A stretch of 64,000 bases of DNA, taken from CBDAQD01 sp965275905. Lineage in GTDB: Bacteria > Pseudomonadota > Alphaproteobacteria > Rhizobiales > JAJFHC01. The DNA is taken from positions 1-64,000 of the forward strand of contig CBDHYJ010000077.1 of assembly GCA_965275905.1 (NCBI GenBank), read 5' to 3'. Below the pieces are notes generated by a model that was given only the letters and a program-made list of their open reading frames with translations, was not told where the DNA came from and made no database searches. The translations under genes and the position numbers were made by a program. Of this stretch, positions 50,668 through 58,883 are shown in pieces (the stretch's first letter is position 1; each line of letters begins with the position of its first letter).

Positions 50668-52155
50668 ATGATGAGCAAGTTCAGGACGCTGATGAGCGCC
50701 GGTGCGACAGTACTGGTGGTGAGTGCCGGTTCCGCAGTCGCAGCGCAGAAGGATATTACGGTCGGCCTGCAACTCGAACCTCCCCATCTCGATCCGACAA
50801 GTGCCGCCGCCGGCGCCATAGACCAGGTGCTCTATGCCAACGTGTTCGAAGGCCTTACCCGTTTCGCCTCGGACGGCTCGATCGTCCCCGGGCTCGCCAA
50901 ACGCTGGGACATCTCGGACAACGGTTTGAGCTACACCTTCCATCTGCAGTCCGGCGTCAAGTTCCATGACGGCACCGACATGGATGCCGAGGACGTCAAG
51001 TTCTCCCTCGACCGGGCCCGCGGTGAAAAATCCGCCAATGCGCAGAAGGCGCTGTTCGCGGGCATAAGTTCCGTCGATGTCATCGGGCCGCAGACCGTGA
51101 AGGTCACGCTCACGCAGCCCAATGGCGGCTTCCTGTTCAACATGGCCTGGGGCGATGCGGTGATCGTCGCGCCGGAGAGCATCGAGACCATCAAGACCAA
51201 GCCCGTCGGCACGGGTCCGTTCGTGTTCTCGAGCTGGGTCAAGGGCGACAGGGTCGAACTCGTCCGCAACCCCAGCTATTGGGGCACGGAGGTCAAGCTC
51301 GAGAAAGCGACGTTCAAGTTCATTTCCGATCCGACCGCGGCGTTCGCCGCTGTCATGGCCGAGGACGTCGATGCGTTCATCAGTTTCCCGGCCCCCGAGA
51401 ACCTGCCGCAATTCGAGGCCGACCCGCGCTTCACAGTCATGGTCGGATCGACGGAGGGCGAAACCATCCTGTCGACCAACAACAAGCAGGCGCCGTTCGA
51501 CAAACTCAAGGTACGCCAGGCGCTGGCCCACGCCATTGACCGCAAGGCAATCATCGACGGTGCCATGTTCGGCTACGGCACGCCGATTGGAACCCACTTC
51601 GCGCCTCACAATCCGGCCTACCTGGATCTGACCGCAGGTTCTAGTTACGACCCGGAGAAAGCCAAGAGACTTCTTGCCGAAGCCGGCTTCCCAGATGGCT
51701 TCACCACGACCCTTAAGCTGCCGCCGCCCTCCTACGCGCGGCGCGGCGGAGAGATCATTGCGGCACAGTTGCGCGCGGTCGGCATCAAGACCGAGATCTC
51801 GAATCTCGAATGGGCGCAGTGGCTGGAACAGGTTTTCCGGGGCAAGGACTACGGCCTCACCATCGTTTCCCATACCGAGCCCATGGACATCGGCATCTAC
51901 GCCCGGCCCGAGTACTATTTCCAGTATGACAATGCCGACTTCCAGAAGCTGATGAAGGATCTCGATGCCGAAACCGATCCCGCGAAACGCAGTGACATTC
52001 TCAAGTCGGCGCAGAAGAAGATCTCCGAGGACTTTGTGAACGGGTTTCTTTTCCAGCTTCCCCTGCTCAGCATCGCCAATGCAAAGATCGTCGGCCTTTG
52101 GCTTGATGCGCCGACGCAGGCCGTCGACCTGACCGCCGTTTACTGGAAAGACTGA
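50668..52155 (+). CDS. ABC transporter substrate-binding protein, family 5 (peptide/nickel/opine type)
   Basis: This is a 495-residue periplasmic binding protein of the DppA/OppA family. A signal peptide (to about residue 26, ending AVAA) is followed by ITVGLQLEPPHLDPTSAAAG, FEGLTRFASDGSIVPGLAKR and GVKFHDGTDMDAEDVKFSLD, the family signature. It is preceded by GAGGGAGGAAAACC, a strong ribosome site; two ATGs (50668, 50671) are possible. It is the first transport gene of a complete five-gene block ending with an aldehyde dehydrogenase. Ligand unknown. Confidence 0.93.
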   Translation: MMSKFRTLMSAGATVLVVSAGSAVAAQKDITVGLQLEPPHLDPTSAAAGAIDQVLYANVFEGLTRFASDGSIVPGLAKRWDISDNGLSYTFHLQSGVKFHDGTDMDAEDVKFSLDRARGEKSANAQKALFAGISSVDVIGPQTVKVTLTQPNGGFLFNMAWGDAVIVAPESIETIKTKPVGTGPFVFSSWVKGDRVELVRNPSYWGTEVKLEKATFKFISDPTAAFAAVMAEDVDAFISFPAPENLPQFEADPRFTVMVGSTEGETILSTNNKQAPFDKLKVRQALAHAIDRKAIIDGAMFGYGTPIGTHFAPHNPAYLDLTAGSSYDPEKAKRLLAEAGFPDGFTTTLKLPPPSYARRGGEIIAAQLRAVGIKTEISNLEWAQWLEQVFRGKDYGLTIVSHTEPMDIGIYARPEYYFQYDNADFQKLMKDLDAETDPAKRSDILKSAQKKISEDFVNGFLFQLPLLSIANAKIVGLWLDAPTQAVDLTAVYWKD

Positions 52156-52203
52156 AACCTCCGGGCGTGACCGAAACGCTGTCTGCTCCGGTATGATGAC
52201 GCA

Positions 52204-53151
52204 ATGCTGCGCTATTCGCTGAAAAGGCTGCTGTCGCTTGCCGTCAGTCTGGCGGTTGCCAGCATCGTCATCTTTGTGGCCATCGAGATCGTGCCCGGCG
52301 ACCCGGCGGCCTACATGCTTGGCATCAACGCCCAGGAAGACACGGTCGCGGCCCTGCGCGAACAGCTCGGCCTGAACGCGCCGCCGCTGCAGCGCTACCT
52401 GGGCTGGGTCGGTGGCATGCTGACCGGTGACTTCGGCACGTCCTATACCTACAGGACGCCGGTCGCGGAAATCATTGCCGAACGGCTGTGGGTCTCGCTG
52501 CCGCTCGCCCTCTTCGCCCTGACCCTGTCCACGCTCATCGCCTTTCCGGCAGGCATCCTTGCCGCCACCCGGCGCGGTTCGGCCGCTGACGTCTCAATCA
52601 TGGGCGTCACGCAACTGGGTGTGGCGATTCCCAACTTCTGGTTCGCCATGCTGATGGTGCTGGTCTTCGCCATCAACCTGCGCTGGTTCTCGGCCGGCGG
52701 ATTTCCGGGCTGGGATGCCGGTTTCCTTGCCGGTCTCAAGGCCCTCGTTCTGCCGGCGGTTTCGCTTGCCTTGCCGCAGGCCGCGATCCTCGCCCGGGTC
52801 ATGCGGTCGGCCCTGCTTGACACCCTCGGAGCGGACTTCGTGCGCACGGCGCGTGCCAAGGGTCTGACCAAGCGCCAGGCGCTCTGGCGTCATGCCCTGC
52901 GCAATGCCCTGATTCCGGTCCTCACCATCATCGGCCTGCAGTTCTCCTTCCTGCTGGCCGGCGCCATCATCATCGAGAACGTGTTCTTCCTGCCGGGTCT
53001 CGGACGGCTGGTGTTCCAGAGCATCTCCCAGCGCGACCTGATCGTCGTCGAGAGCGTGGTGATGCTCCTGGTGTTCGCGGTCGTCACTGTGAACTTCCTC
53101 GTCGATATCGCCTATGCGGCCGTCGATCCCAGACTGCGGAGACGGCAGTGA
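52204..53151 (+). CDS. ABC transporter permease, DppB-like
   Basis: This is a 315-residue permease with six predicted helices. Family blocks are AIEIVPGDPAAYMLGINAQE near the N-terminus and the EAA-type loop DFVRTARAKGLTKRQALWRH ALRNALIPV region at about 215-245. The C-terminus ends in the usual short basic tail. The stop overlaps the following permease start (GTGA). Confidence 0.93.
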   Translation: MLRYSLKRLLSLAVSLAVASIVIFVAIEIVPGDPAAYMLGINAQEDTVAALREQLGLNAPPLQRYLGWVGGMLTGDFGTSYTYRTPVAEIIAERLWVSLPLALFALTLSTLIAFPAGILAATRRGSAADVSIMGVTQLGVAIPNFWFAMLMVLVFAINLRWFSAGGFPGWDAGFLAGLKALVLPAVSLALPQAAILARVMRSALLDTLGADFVRTARAKGLTKRQALWRHALRNALIPVLTIIGLQFSFLLAGAIIIENVFFLPGLGRLVFQSISQRDLIVVESVVMLLVFAVVTVNFLVDIAYAAVDPRLRRRQ

Positions 53152-54023
53152 CGGTGGAACCCTCAGCCCTGCCGGCGCCGGAGACCGGATTTCTTCAACA
53201 GGCCTTGCGGTCGCGCAATCTGATGCTCGGACTGGTGCTTACCGTCGTGTTTGCGGGCGGCGCGCTCGTGTCCTTCTTGTGGACGCCCTACGACGTGACA
53301 ACGCTCGACATCGCCAACAAGCTGAAGACGCCGTCAGCCTCGAACTGGTTCGGGACCGATCATTTCGGCCGCGACATCTTCTCCATGATCATGGTGGGTG
53401 CGCGCACGTCGATCGCCGTCGCTCTCGTTGCGGTCGGCATCGGCGTCCTGCTCGGCGTTCCGCTCGGTCTCGCCGCAGCCGCGCGAAAAGGAGGCGCTGC
53501 CGACGAGGTGATCATGCGCGCCAACGACCTCGTCTTCGCCTTCCCTGCCCTCCTGATCGCCATCATGATCACCGCCGTGTTCGGTCCGAGCGCGTTCAAC
53601 GCCATCATCGCGATCGGCATCTTCAATATCCCCGTGTTCGCGCGCCTGACCCGTGGCTCCGCGCTGTCGCTGTGGACCCGCGACTATGTGCTGTCGGCGC
53701 GCCTGGCCGGAAAAGGCGCGCTGCGCATCTCCGCCGAACATATCTTTCCGAACGTGGCCAACCTGCTGATCGTCCAGGGCACGATCCAGTTCTCGCTCGG
53801 CATCCTGGCCGAGGCCGGCCTGAGCTATGTCGGGCTCGGCGCACAGCCGCCGATACCGAGCTGGGGGCGCATGCTGGCCGACAGCCAGACCATGATCGGC
53901 TTCGCTCCGCATCTGGCCCTGTTCCCGGGCTTCGCCATCCTGCTCACCGTGCTCGGGCTCAACCTGATGGGCGACGGCCTGCGCGACCTGCTCGACCCGC
54001 GACTGAGGCGCGATAGCCGATGA
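53148..54023 (+). CDS. ABC transporter permease, DppC-like
   Basis: This is a 291-residue permease from GTG 53148. The N-terminal helix is preceded by a short cytoplasmic stretch. Family blocks are SNWFGTDHFGRDIFSMIMVG, the EAA-type loop YVLSARLAGKGALRISAEHI and LSYVGLGAQPPIPSWGRMLA. It forms the membrane pore with the preceding DppB-like protein. It overlaps both neighbours by 4 bp. Confidence 0.93.
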   Translation: MTVEPSALPAPETGFLQQALRSRNLMLGLVLTVVFAGGALVSFLWTPYDVTTLDIANKLKTPSASNWFGTDHFGRDIFSMIMVGARTSIAVALVAVGIGVLLGVPLGLAAAARKGGAADEVIMRANDLVFAFPALLIAIMITAVFGPSAFNAIIAIGIFNIPVFARLTRGSALSLWTRDYVLSARLAGKGALRISAEHIFPNVANLLIVQGTIQFSLGILAEAGLSYVGLGAQPPIPSWGRMLADSQTMIGFAPHLALFPGFAILLTVLGLNLMGDGLRDLLDPRLRRDSR

Positions 54024-55618
54024 GCCTCCTGAAGATCGACAGTCTCGACCTGGACATCCACTCAAGCGCGATCCTGCGCGGTGTGTCGATTTCGATCGAC
54101 GCCGGACAGATCCTCGGCGTGATCGGCGAGTCCGGATCGGGCAAGTCGATGACGGCCTATTCCGTCATGCGCCTGCTGCCGGAAGGCGCTCGAACAACCG
54201 GCGTCATCACGCTGAACGGACGGGATATTCTGACCGCGAGCGAAGACGAGATGTGTGCACTCAGGGGCAACGACGTCGGCATGGTGTTCCAGGAGCCGAT
54301 GACCGCGCTCAACCCGCTCAAGACCATCGGTGCGCAGGTTGCCGAGACGGTACGCGTTCACCGGCGCGCGAGCCGGGCTGAGGCGGACGACATCGCCCGC
54401 CTGACACTCGACCGAGTCGAGCTGCCGGCCGACCGGTTTCCGCTCACACGCTACCCTCACGAGCTTTCGGGCGGACAGCGCCAGCGCGTCGTCATCGCCA
54501 TGGCGATCGCGCAGCAGCCCAAACTGCTGATCGCGGACGAGCCGACGACGGCACTCGACGTCACGACCCAGGCACAGATCCTCGACCTGCTGAAGCGGCT
54601 GGTGCGGGAGGACGGGATGGGCCTGATGATGATCACCCATGACATTGCCGTGGTGTCGGACATGGCGGACGACATCGCGATCATGAAATCCGGCGAAGTG
54701 GTCGAGCACGGGCCGGCGGCAACCCTGTTCCGGACGATGACGCATCCTTACACGAAGGCCCTGTTCGAAGCGTCCGGTCACGTGCCAGAGCGGGCGGAGG
54801 ATACGGCTGCCGCCGATGCGCCGCTGCTGGAGGTACGCAATGTCAGCCGCGACTACGCCCAGCCGCGCACGTCACTGTTCGACCGGCCGCCGCCGTTCCG
54901 CGCTGTGAACGGCGTCAGCTTCGAAATCCGGCGCGGCGAGAGCCTCGGCCTGGTCGGCGAAAGCGGATGCGGGAAGTCGACGCTCGCCCGCGCCATTCTG
55001 GGGCTCGAGCCGGTCCAGGAAGGCGAGATCCGGATCGACGGCGATCCCGTCTATTCGGGCCGTCAGGTGGACCTTGGCGTGCGGCGCAGGATGCAGGCGG
55101 TTTTCCAGGATCCCTACGGTTCGTTCAATCCGCGCCACAGGGTGTCGCGCCTGGTATCGGAACCGTTCCACCTGCTTCACCCCGAACCCAGGGGCGCCGA
55201 ACGGGCGACCGCCGTTGCGGAAGCGCTGGAGAGCGTCGGGCTGCAGGCCTCCGATGCCGCCAAATACATCCACGAGTTCTCCGGCGGGCAGCGCCAGCGC
55301 ATCGCCATCGCACGCGCTCTCATCATCAGGCCCGAGCTCATCGTCCTCGACGAGGCGGTCTCCGCACTTGACGTTTCGATCCGCGCCCAGATCCTCGATC
55401 TGCTGGCCGATCTGTCCGACCGGTTCGGCCTGACCTATCTGTTCATTTCTCACGACCTCACCGTGGTCCGCTCGATAACAGACCGGGTTCTCGTCATGAA
55501 GGCGGGCGAGATTGTCGAACAGGGCGAGACCGACACGGTCTTTGACAACCCTCGCCATCCCTACACACAATCGCTCATCGAGGCCGCGCCGCGGCTGCCT
55601 GAAATTCAAGCCGCCTGA
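54020..55618 (+). CDS. Fused dipeptide-type ABC ATPase (DppD-DppF in one chain)
   Basis: This is a 532-residue protein with two complete ABC ATPase domains. The first has Walker A GVIGESGSGKSMTAYSVM, signature HELSGGQRQRVVIAMAIAQQ and Walker B LLIADEPTTALD. The second has Walker A GLVGESGCGKSTLARAIL, signature FSGGQRQRIAIARALI and Walker B LIVLDEAVSALD (Ala in place of the usual Pro). Fusion of the two halves is common in alphaproteobacterial opine/peptide importers. It completes the importer with the two permeases. Confidence 0.94.
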   Translation: MSLLKIDSLDLDIHSSAILRGVSISIDAGQILGVIGESGSGKSMTAYSVMRLLPEGARTTGVITLNGRDILTASEDEMCALRGNDVGMVFQEPMTALNPLKTIGAQVAETVRVHRRASRAEADDIARLTLDRVELPADRFPLTRYPHELSGGQRQRVVIAMAIAQQPKLLIADEPTTALDVTTQAQILDLLKRLVREDGMGLMMITHDIAVVSDMADDIAIMKSGEVVEHGPAATLFRTMTHPYTKALFEASGHVPERAEDTAAADAPLLEVRNVSRDYAQPRTSLFDRPPPFRAVNGVSFEIRRGESLGLVGESGCGKSTLARAILGLEPVQEGEIRIDGDPVYSGRQVDLGVRRRMQAVFQDPYGSFNPRHRVSRLVSEPFHLLHPEPRGAERATAVAEALESVGLQASDAAKYIHEFSGGQRQRIAIARALIIRPELIVLDEAVSALDVSIRAQILDLLADLSDRFGLTYLFISHDLTVVRSITDRVLVMKAGEIVEQGETDTVFDNPRHPYTQSLIEAAPRLPEIQAA

Positions 55619-55630
55619 AGGAGTAGCGTC

Positions 55631-57088
55631 ATGACTGTGCAGAACGATCTCTGGTTCGATCCGAGCCTCTGCTTTATCGGCGGCAAGGCCGTTGCGCCGT
55701 CGGGCGGGGACGGGCTGGCGCTCGAAGACCCGTCCACGGGCGAGACGATCTGCACGATCGCCCGCGGTACGGCGGCGGATATCGACGCGGCCGTGGCGGC
55801 GGCGCAAGCCGCTCTTGACGGAGAATGGGGCCGCTGGACGGCGGCGGAGCGCGGGCGCGTCCTGGCTAAGATCGGCCAGCTCATCCTGGCCAAGACCGAG
55901 CAACTCGCGCGGCTGGAGGCCGCCGACGTCGGCAAGCCGCTGAAACAGGCCCGCGCGGACGCCATCGCGATGGCGCGCTACATGGAATTCTACGGCGGTG
56001 CGGCCGACAAGGTGCACGGCGAAACCATTCCCTTCATGGACGGTTACACGGTCTACACGCTGCGCGAGCCGCATGGCGTCACCGGCCACATCGTGCCCTG
56101 GAACTATCCCATGCAGATCATCGGCCGTTCGGTCGGCGCCGCTCTGGCCATGGGCAATGCCGCCGTTCTCAAGCCGGCCGAGGAAGCCTGCCTGACCGCC
56201 CTCGCCTTCGCGGCACTGGCCGAAGAGGCCGGCCTGCCGGCGGGCGCGCTCAATGTGGTACCGGGTCTCGGCGAGGAGGCCGGCGCGGCGCTTTCGGAGC
56301 ACAGCGGTGTGCACCACATCTCGTTCACCGGCTCCGTCGGCGTCGGGTCGATGATCCAGAGCGCGGCCTCGCGCAACATCGTGCCGGTAACGCTCGAGCT
56401 CGGCGGCAAGTCTCCGCAGGTGGTGTTCGACGATGCGGATCTTGACGCCGCCCTGCCCTTCCTCGTGAATGCGGGCATACAGAACGCGGGCCAGACCTGT
56501 TCGGCCTCATCCCGCATCCTCGTGCAGAAAGGTGTCTACGACGATGTGCTCGCGCGAATGGCGAGCCGCTACAGTGAGTTGCGCGTCGGTCCTGCCATGG
56601 CGGATCTCGATGTCGGACCGCTGATCTCGGGCCGCCAGAAGGAGATCGTGGACGGTTTCCTGGCGCGCGGCGGCGACCTGGAGATTGCGGCACAGGGCAT
56701 GATTGTGACGGACGCACCGGCTGCCGGTCATTACGTGCGGCCCACCTTGCTGGCAAACGTCGCGCCGGATCACGTTCTGGCTCAGGACGAAATCTTCGGG
56801 CCGGTCCAGGTGGCCATTCCGTTCGAGACCGAAGACGAGGCCATCGCCATCGCGAACGGGACGGAATACGGGCTCGTGGCTTCGGTCTGGAGCCGGGACG
56901 GCGGCAGGCAGATGCGCCTCGCCAGGAAGCTGAAATCAGGCCAGATCTTCATCAACAACTACGGCGCGGGCGGCGGCGTTGAACTTCCGTTCGGAGGCGT
57001 CGGCAAGTCCGGCCACGGTCGCGAGAAGGGCTTCGAGGCGCTTTACGGTTTCTCGCAACTCAAGACGGTGGCCGCCCACCACGGCTGA
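55631..57088 (+). CDS. NAD(P)-dependent aldehyde dehydrogenase
   Basis: This is a 485-residue ALDH-superfamily enzyme. It shows GHIVPWNYPMQIIGRSVGAA, the NAD loop FTGSVGVGSMIQSA, catalytic Glu in VTLELGGKSPQVVF, catalytic Cys in NAGQTCSASSRILV and the C-terminal FGGVGKSGHGREKGFEALYG. It is close to betaine/aminobutyraldehyde-type dehydrogenases by eye. It lies 12 bp after the ATPase gene, so the imported compound is probably degraded to an aldehyde that this enzyme oxidises. Confidence 0.92.
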   Translation: MTVQNDLWFDPSLCFIGGKAVAPSGGDGLALEDPSTGETICTIARGTAADIDAAVAAAQAALDGEWGRWTAAERGRVLAKIGQLILAKTEQLARLEAADVGKPLKQARADAIAMARYMEFYGGAADKVHGETIPFMDGYTVYTLREPHGVTGHIVPWNYPMQIIGRSVGAALAMGNAAVLKPAEEACLTALAFAALAEEAGLPAGALNVVPGLGEEAGAALSEHSGVHHISFTGSVGVGSMIQSAASRNIVPVTLELGGKSPQVVFDDADLDAALPFLVNAGIQNAGQTCSASSRILVQKGVYDDVLARMASRYSELRVGPAMADLDVGPLISGRQKEIVDGFLARGGDLEIAAQGMIVTDAPAAGHYVRPTLLANVAPDHVLAQDEIFGPVQVAIPFETEDEAIAIANGTEYGLVASVWSRDGGRQMRLARKLKSGQIFINNYGAGGGVELPFGGVGKSGHGREKGFEALYGFSQLKTVAAHHG

Positions 57089-57275
57089 CTCTGCAATGGT
57101 GCTCAACGTCAGGCGGCAAACTATCCGCAGGGTTTCAATGACACGGCCACTTCCTTAGACTGCTCCCGACCGGGGCATGGCTGGGAGAGCAAAACGTGAT
57201 CCGCAATTCGGATTCTCGTGCGGTCATTCGACGGCGTGTGGCTGAAACCGGTTCGTCCGGAACACCCCGTCCCGA

Positions 57276-58265
57276 TTGGACCTCAGCGATATCGATGCAC
57301 ACGGCGCTGGTCCCGTGAGCGAGCTGGGACCGGGACAGGACCCGAAACGCGGCAGACGTCTGCAGACGCTGTCCTATATCCTCGGCGGATTTTGCATCCT
57401 TTTTTTCCTTGCGGTCGGCCCGACCGCGAAAGATGAAGGCGGGATATTCTCCGTTGTCTTCGGGGTTGTGCTGATCGGCACCGGTCTCGCTGCATACATG
57501 ATCTACGACCGCGGTGAACAACATCTGCAGCAAACCGCAGATGAAAAAATGGCTACGGACCCGCGCGCACCGATCCTCTACCTGCGATCCTTCGAAAACG
57601 ACGAGGATGTGTCTTCCTACGAGCAGACCCTGGCGGCAATTCTGGAAGAGGTTGGACCTTTCGTGGCGATCGGACGGCCGGGTGACACGCTGCCGCCTCT
57701 CGGTGCTTCGCGCCGATACATCGCCGGAGATGACTGGCAGTCGCATGTCATCGATCTGATGAACCGGTCCGCGGCGGTCATCCTGGTCGCAGGCAAGACC
57801 GAAGGCCTCGCGTGGGAAATGTCGCAATGCCTGCAACGGCTCGACCCCCGCTACCTTCTCGTCCTTGTCCCGTCGGACGAGGAAACCTACGAGGCGTTCC
57901 GCAATTCGGTGGAACGAGATGGGTTGGGACTACGCCTCCCTGATTTCCCGTCACGCAAGGAGGCCCGCTACGAAGCCGGTTCATTCTCCGGACTGCTCAG
58001 GTTCGACAGCAATTGGGCAGGCCGTTTCGAGTTTTTCGAGAAGGCGCTATGGGTCGGCCACCGCCATGAAATTGCAACCAAGGTGACCAGTGCGGAAGAC
58101 CGGCTCCGTATTGCACTGTCCAGGATCGAGTTCCCGGACGGCACCACAATCAAGGCTCCCGGGCGCAACTGGCTGAGAATTGGACTGCTCGGCTATCTCG
58201 GCTTTGTTCTGCTGTTCGCGATCGGCCTGATCGGCTATCTGGCGGCAACCGGCCAACTTGACTGA
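57276..58265 (+). CDS. Membrane protein with TIR-like domain
   Basis: About 329 residues from TTG 57276; GTG 57315 is an alternative start and neither has a good ribosome site. Two N-terminal helices (about 31-47 and 53-75) and one C-terminal helix (about 303-324) flank a cytoplasmic domain. That domain reads APILYLRSFENDEDVSSYEQ, VGPFVAIGRPGDTLPPLGAS, IDLMNRSAAVILVAG and TEGLAWEMSQCLQRL, a flavodoxin-like TIR/STIR pattern with a Glu (about 181) in the WE motif where TIR NADases carry their catalytic Glu. Enzymatic activity is not established. It precedes the RCK-RyR-SLOG gene. Confidence 0.6.
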   Translation: MDLSDIDAHGAGPVSELGPGQDPKRGRRLQTLSYILGGFCILFFLAVGPTAKDEGGIFSVVFGVVLIGTGLAAYMIYDRGEQHLQQTADEKMATDPRAPILYLRSFENDEDVSSYEQTLAAILEEVGPFVAIGRPGDTLPPLGASRRYIAGDDWQSHVIDLMNRSAAVILVAGKTEGLAWEMSQCLQRLDPRYLLVLVPSDEETYEAFRNSVERDGLGLRLPDFPSRKEARYEAGSFSGLLRFDSNWAGRFEFFEKALWVGHRHEIATKVTSAEDRLRIALSRIEFPDGTTIKAPGRNWLRIGLLGYLGFVLLFAIGLIGYLAATGQLD

Positions 58266-58494
58266 GCGAAAGAAGCCCGGAACAAATGCGGGCAAGCAAT
58301 TCAAAGCCGTCAACGCCTAAAGCGGCGCTGAAAGACGCACTGCAATAATGGCTGGAGGACCGGCACGGCACAAGAGAGACCAAAAACGCGGAACACGGGC
58401 CGCCGGCTACGGGGCATTTCCCGGACCGGCCAACATCGTATACCTTACTGAAGAGAATGACCGCATTCGCGGACCGGGCCTGGGGAGATTTGTC

Positions 58495-58830
58495 GTGATT
58501 TCCAGATCGTACGCTGTCGGATTGCTGATCGCGGGGAGCGTGTCCGTGCTGTCAGGCGGCGCCATCGCGCAAGACGCATCCGGCGACGCCGACCGGAAGC
58601 ACATCAAGGTCGGCGACCTGACGACGGGTGCTTGCGTGACAGTCTGTGAGAGCGTCGGATTCTGTGCCGCGATGGATTACGACGCTCCGTCAGGTGAATG
58701 CACATTGTTCGTGAAGGACGATCACCCTGACTATGTGAAATTCGTCGAATCCTGCCCGACCGCGGCGGCCGACAGAGGGGCTGCGGACGTCAGGGATGAA
58801 AAGTGGCGGCTCACATGCACCGCGAAGTGA
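58495..58830 (+). CDS. Small secreted PAN/apple-like protein
   Basis: From GTG 58495 (GGGGAG about eight bases upstream) this encodes 111 residues. A signal peptide (SYAVGLLIAGSVSVLSGGAI, cleavage near AQ) is followed by a Cys-rich domain. The domain reads GACVTVCESVGFCAAMDYDA, SGECTLFVKDDH, VESCP and RLTC. The Cys spacing with C-x-A-x-x-YD-x-x-x-G-x-C-x-L recalls PAN/apple folds. An upstream in-frame ATG at 58348 would place the signal peptide internally and is rejected. It lies between the TIR-like and RCK-RyR-SLOG genes. Confidence 0.65.
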   Translation: MISRSYAVGLLIAGSVSVLSGGAIAQDASGDADRKHIKVGDLTTGACVTVCESVGFCAAMDYDAPSGECTLFVKDDHPDYVKFVESCPTAAADRGAADVRDEKWRLTCTAK

Positions 58831-58883
58831 TGCTGCCGGCAATTCGAACGTCTCGTGCGCCAAGCCACTGAGGGATAATAGTC

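Noticed and set aside
54872..56317. 481-codon open frame antisense to the ATPase/ALDH junction
   Set aside because: It crosses two well-supported genes and has no family features.
57135..57836. 233-codon minus-strand frame over the TIR-like gene
   Set aside because: The plus frame has membrane helices and a coherent TIR-like pattern; the minus product is Arg/Ser-rich and featureless.
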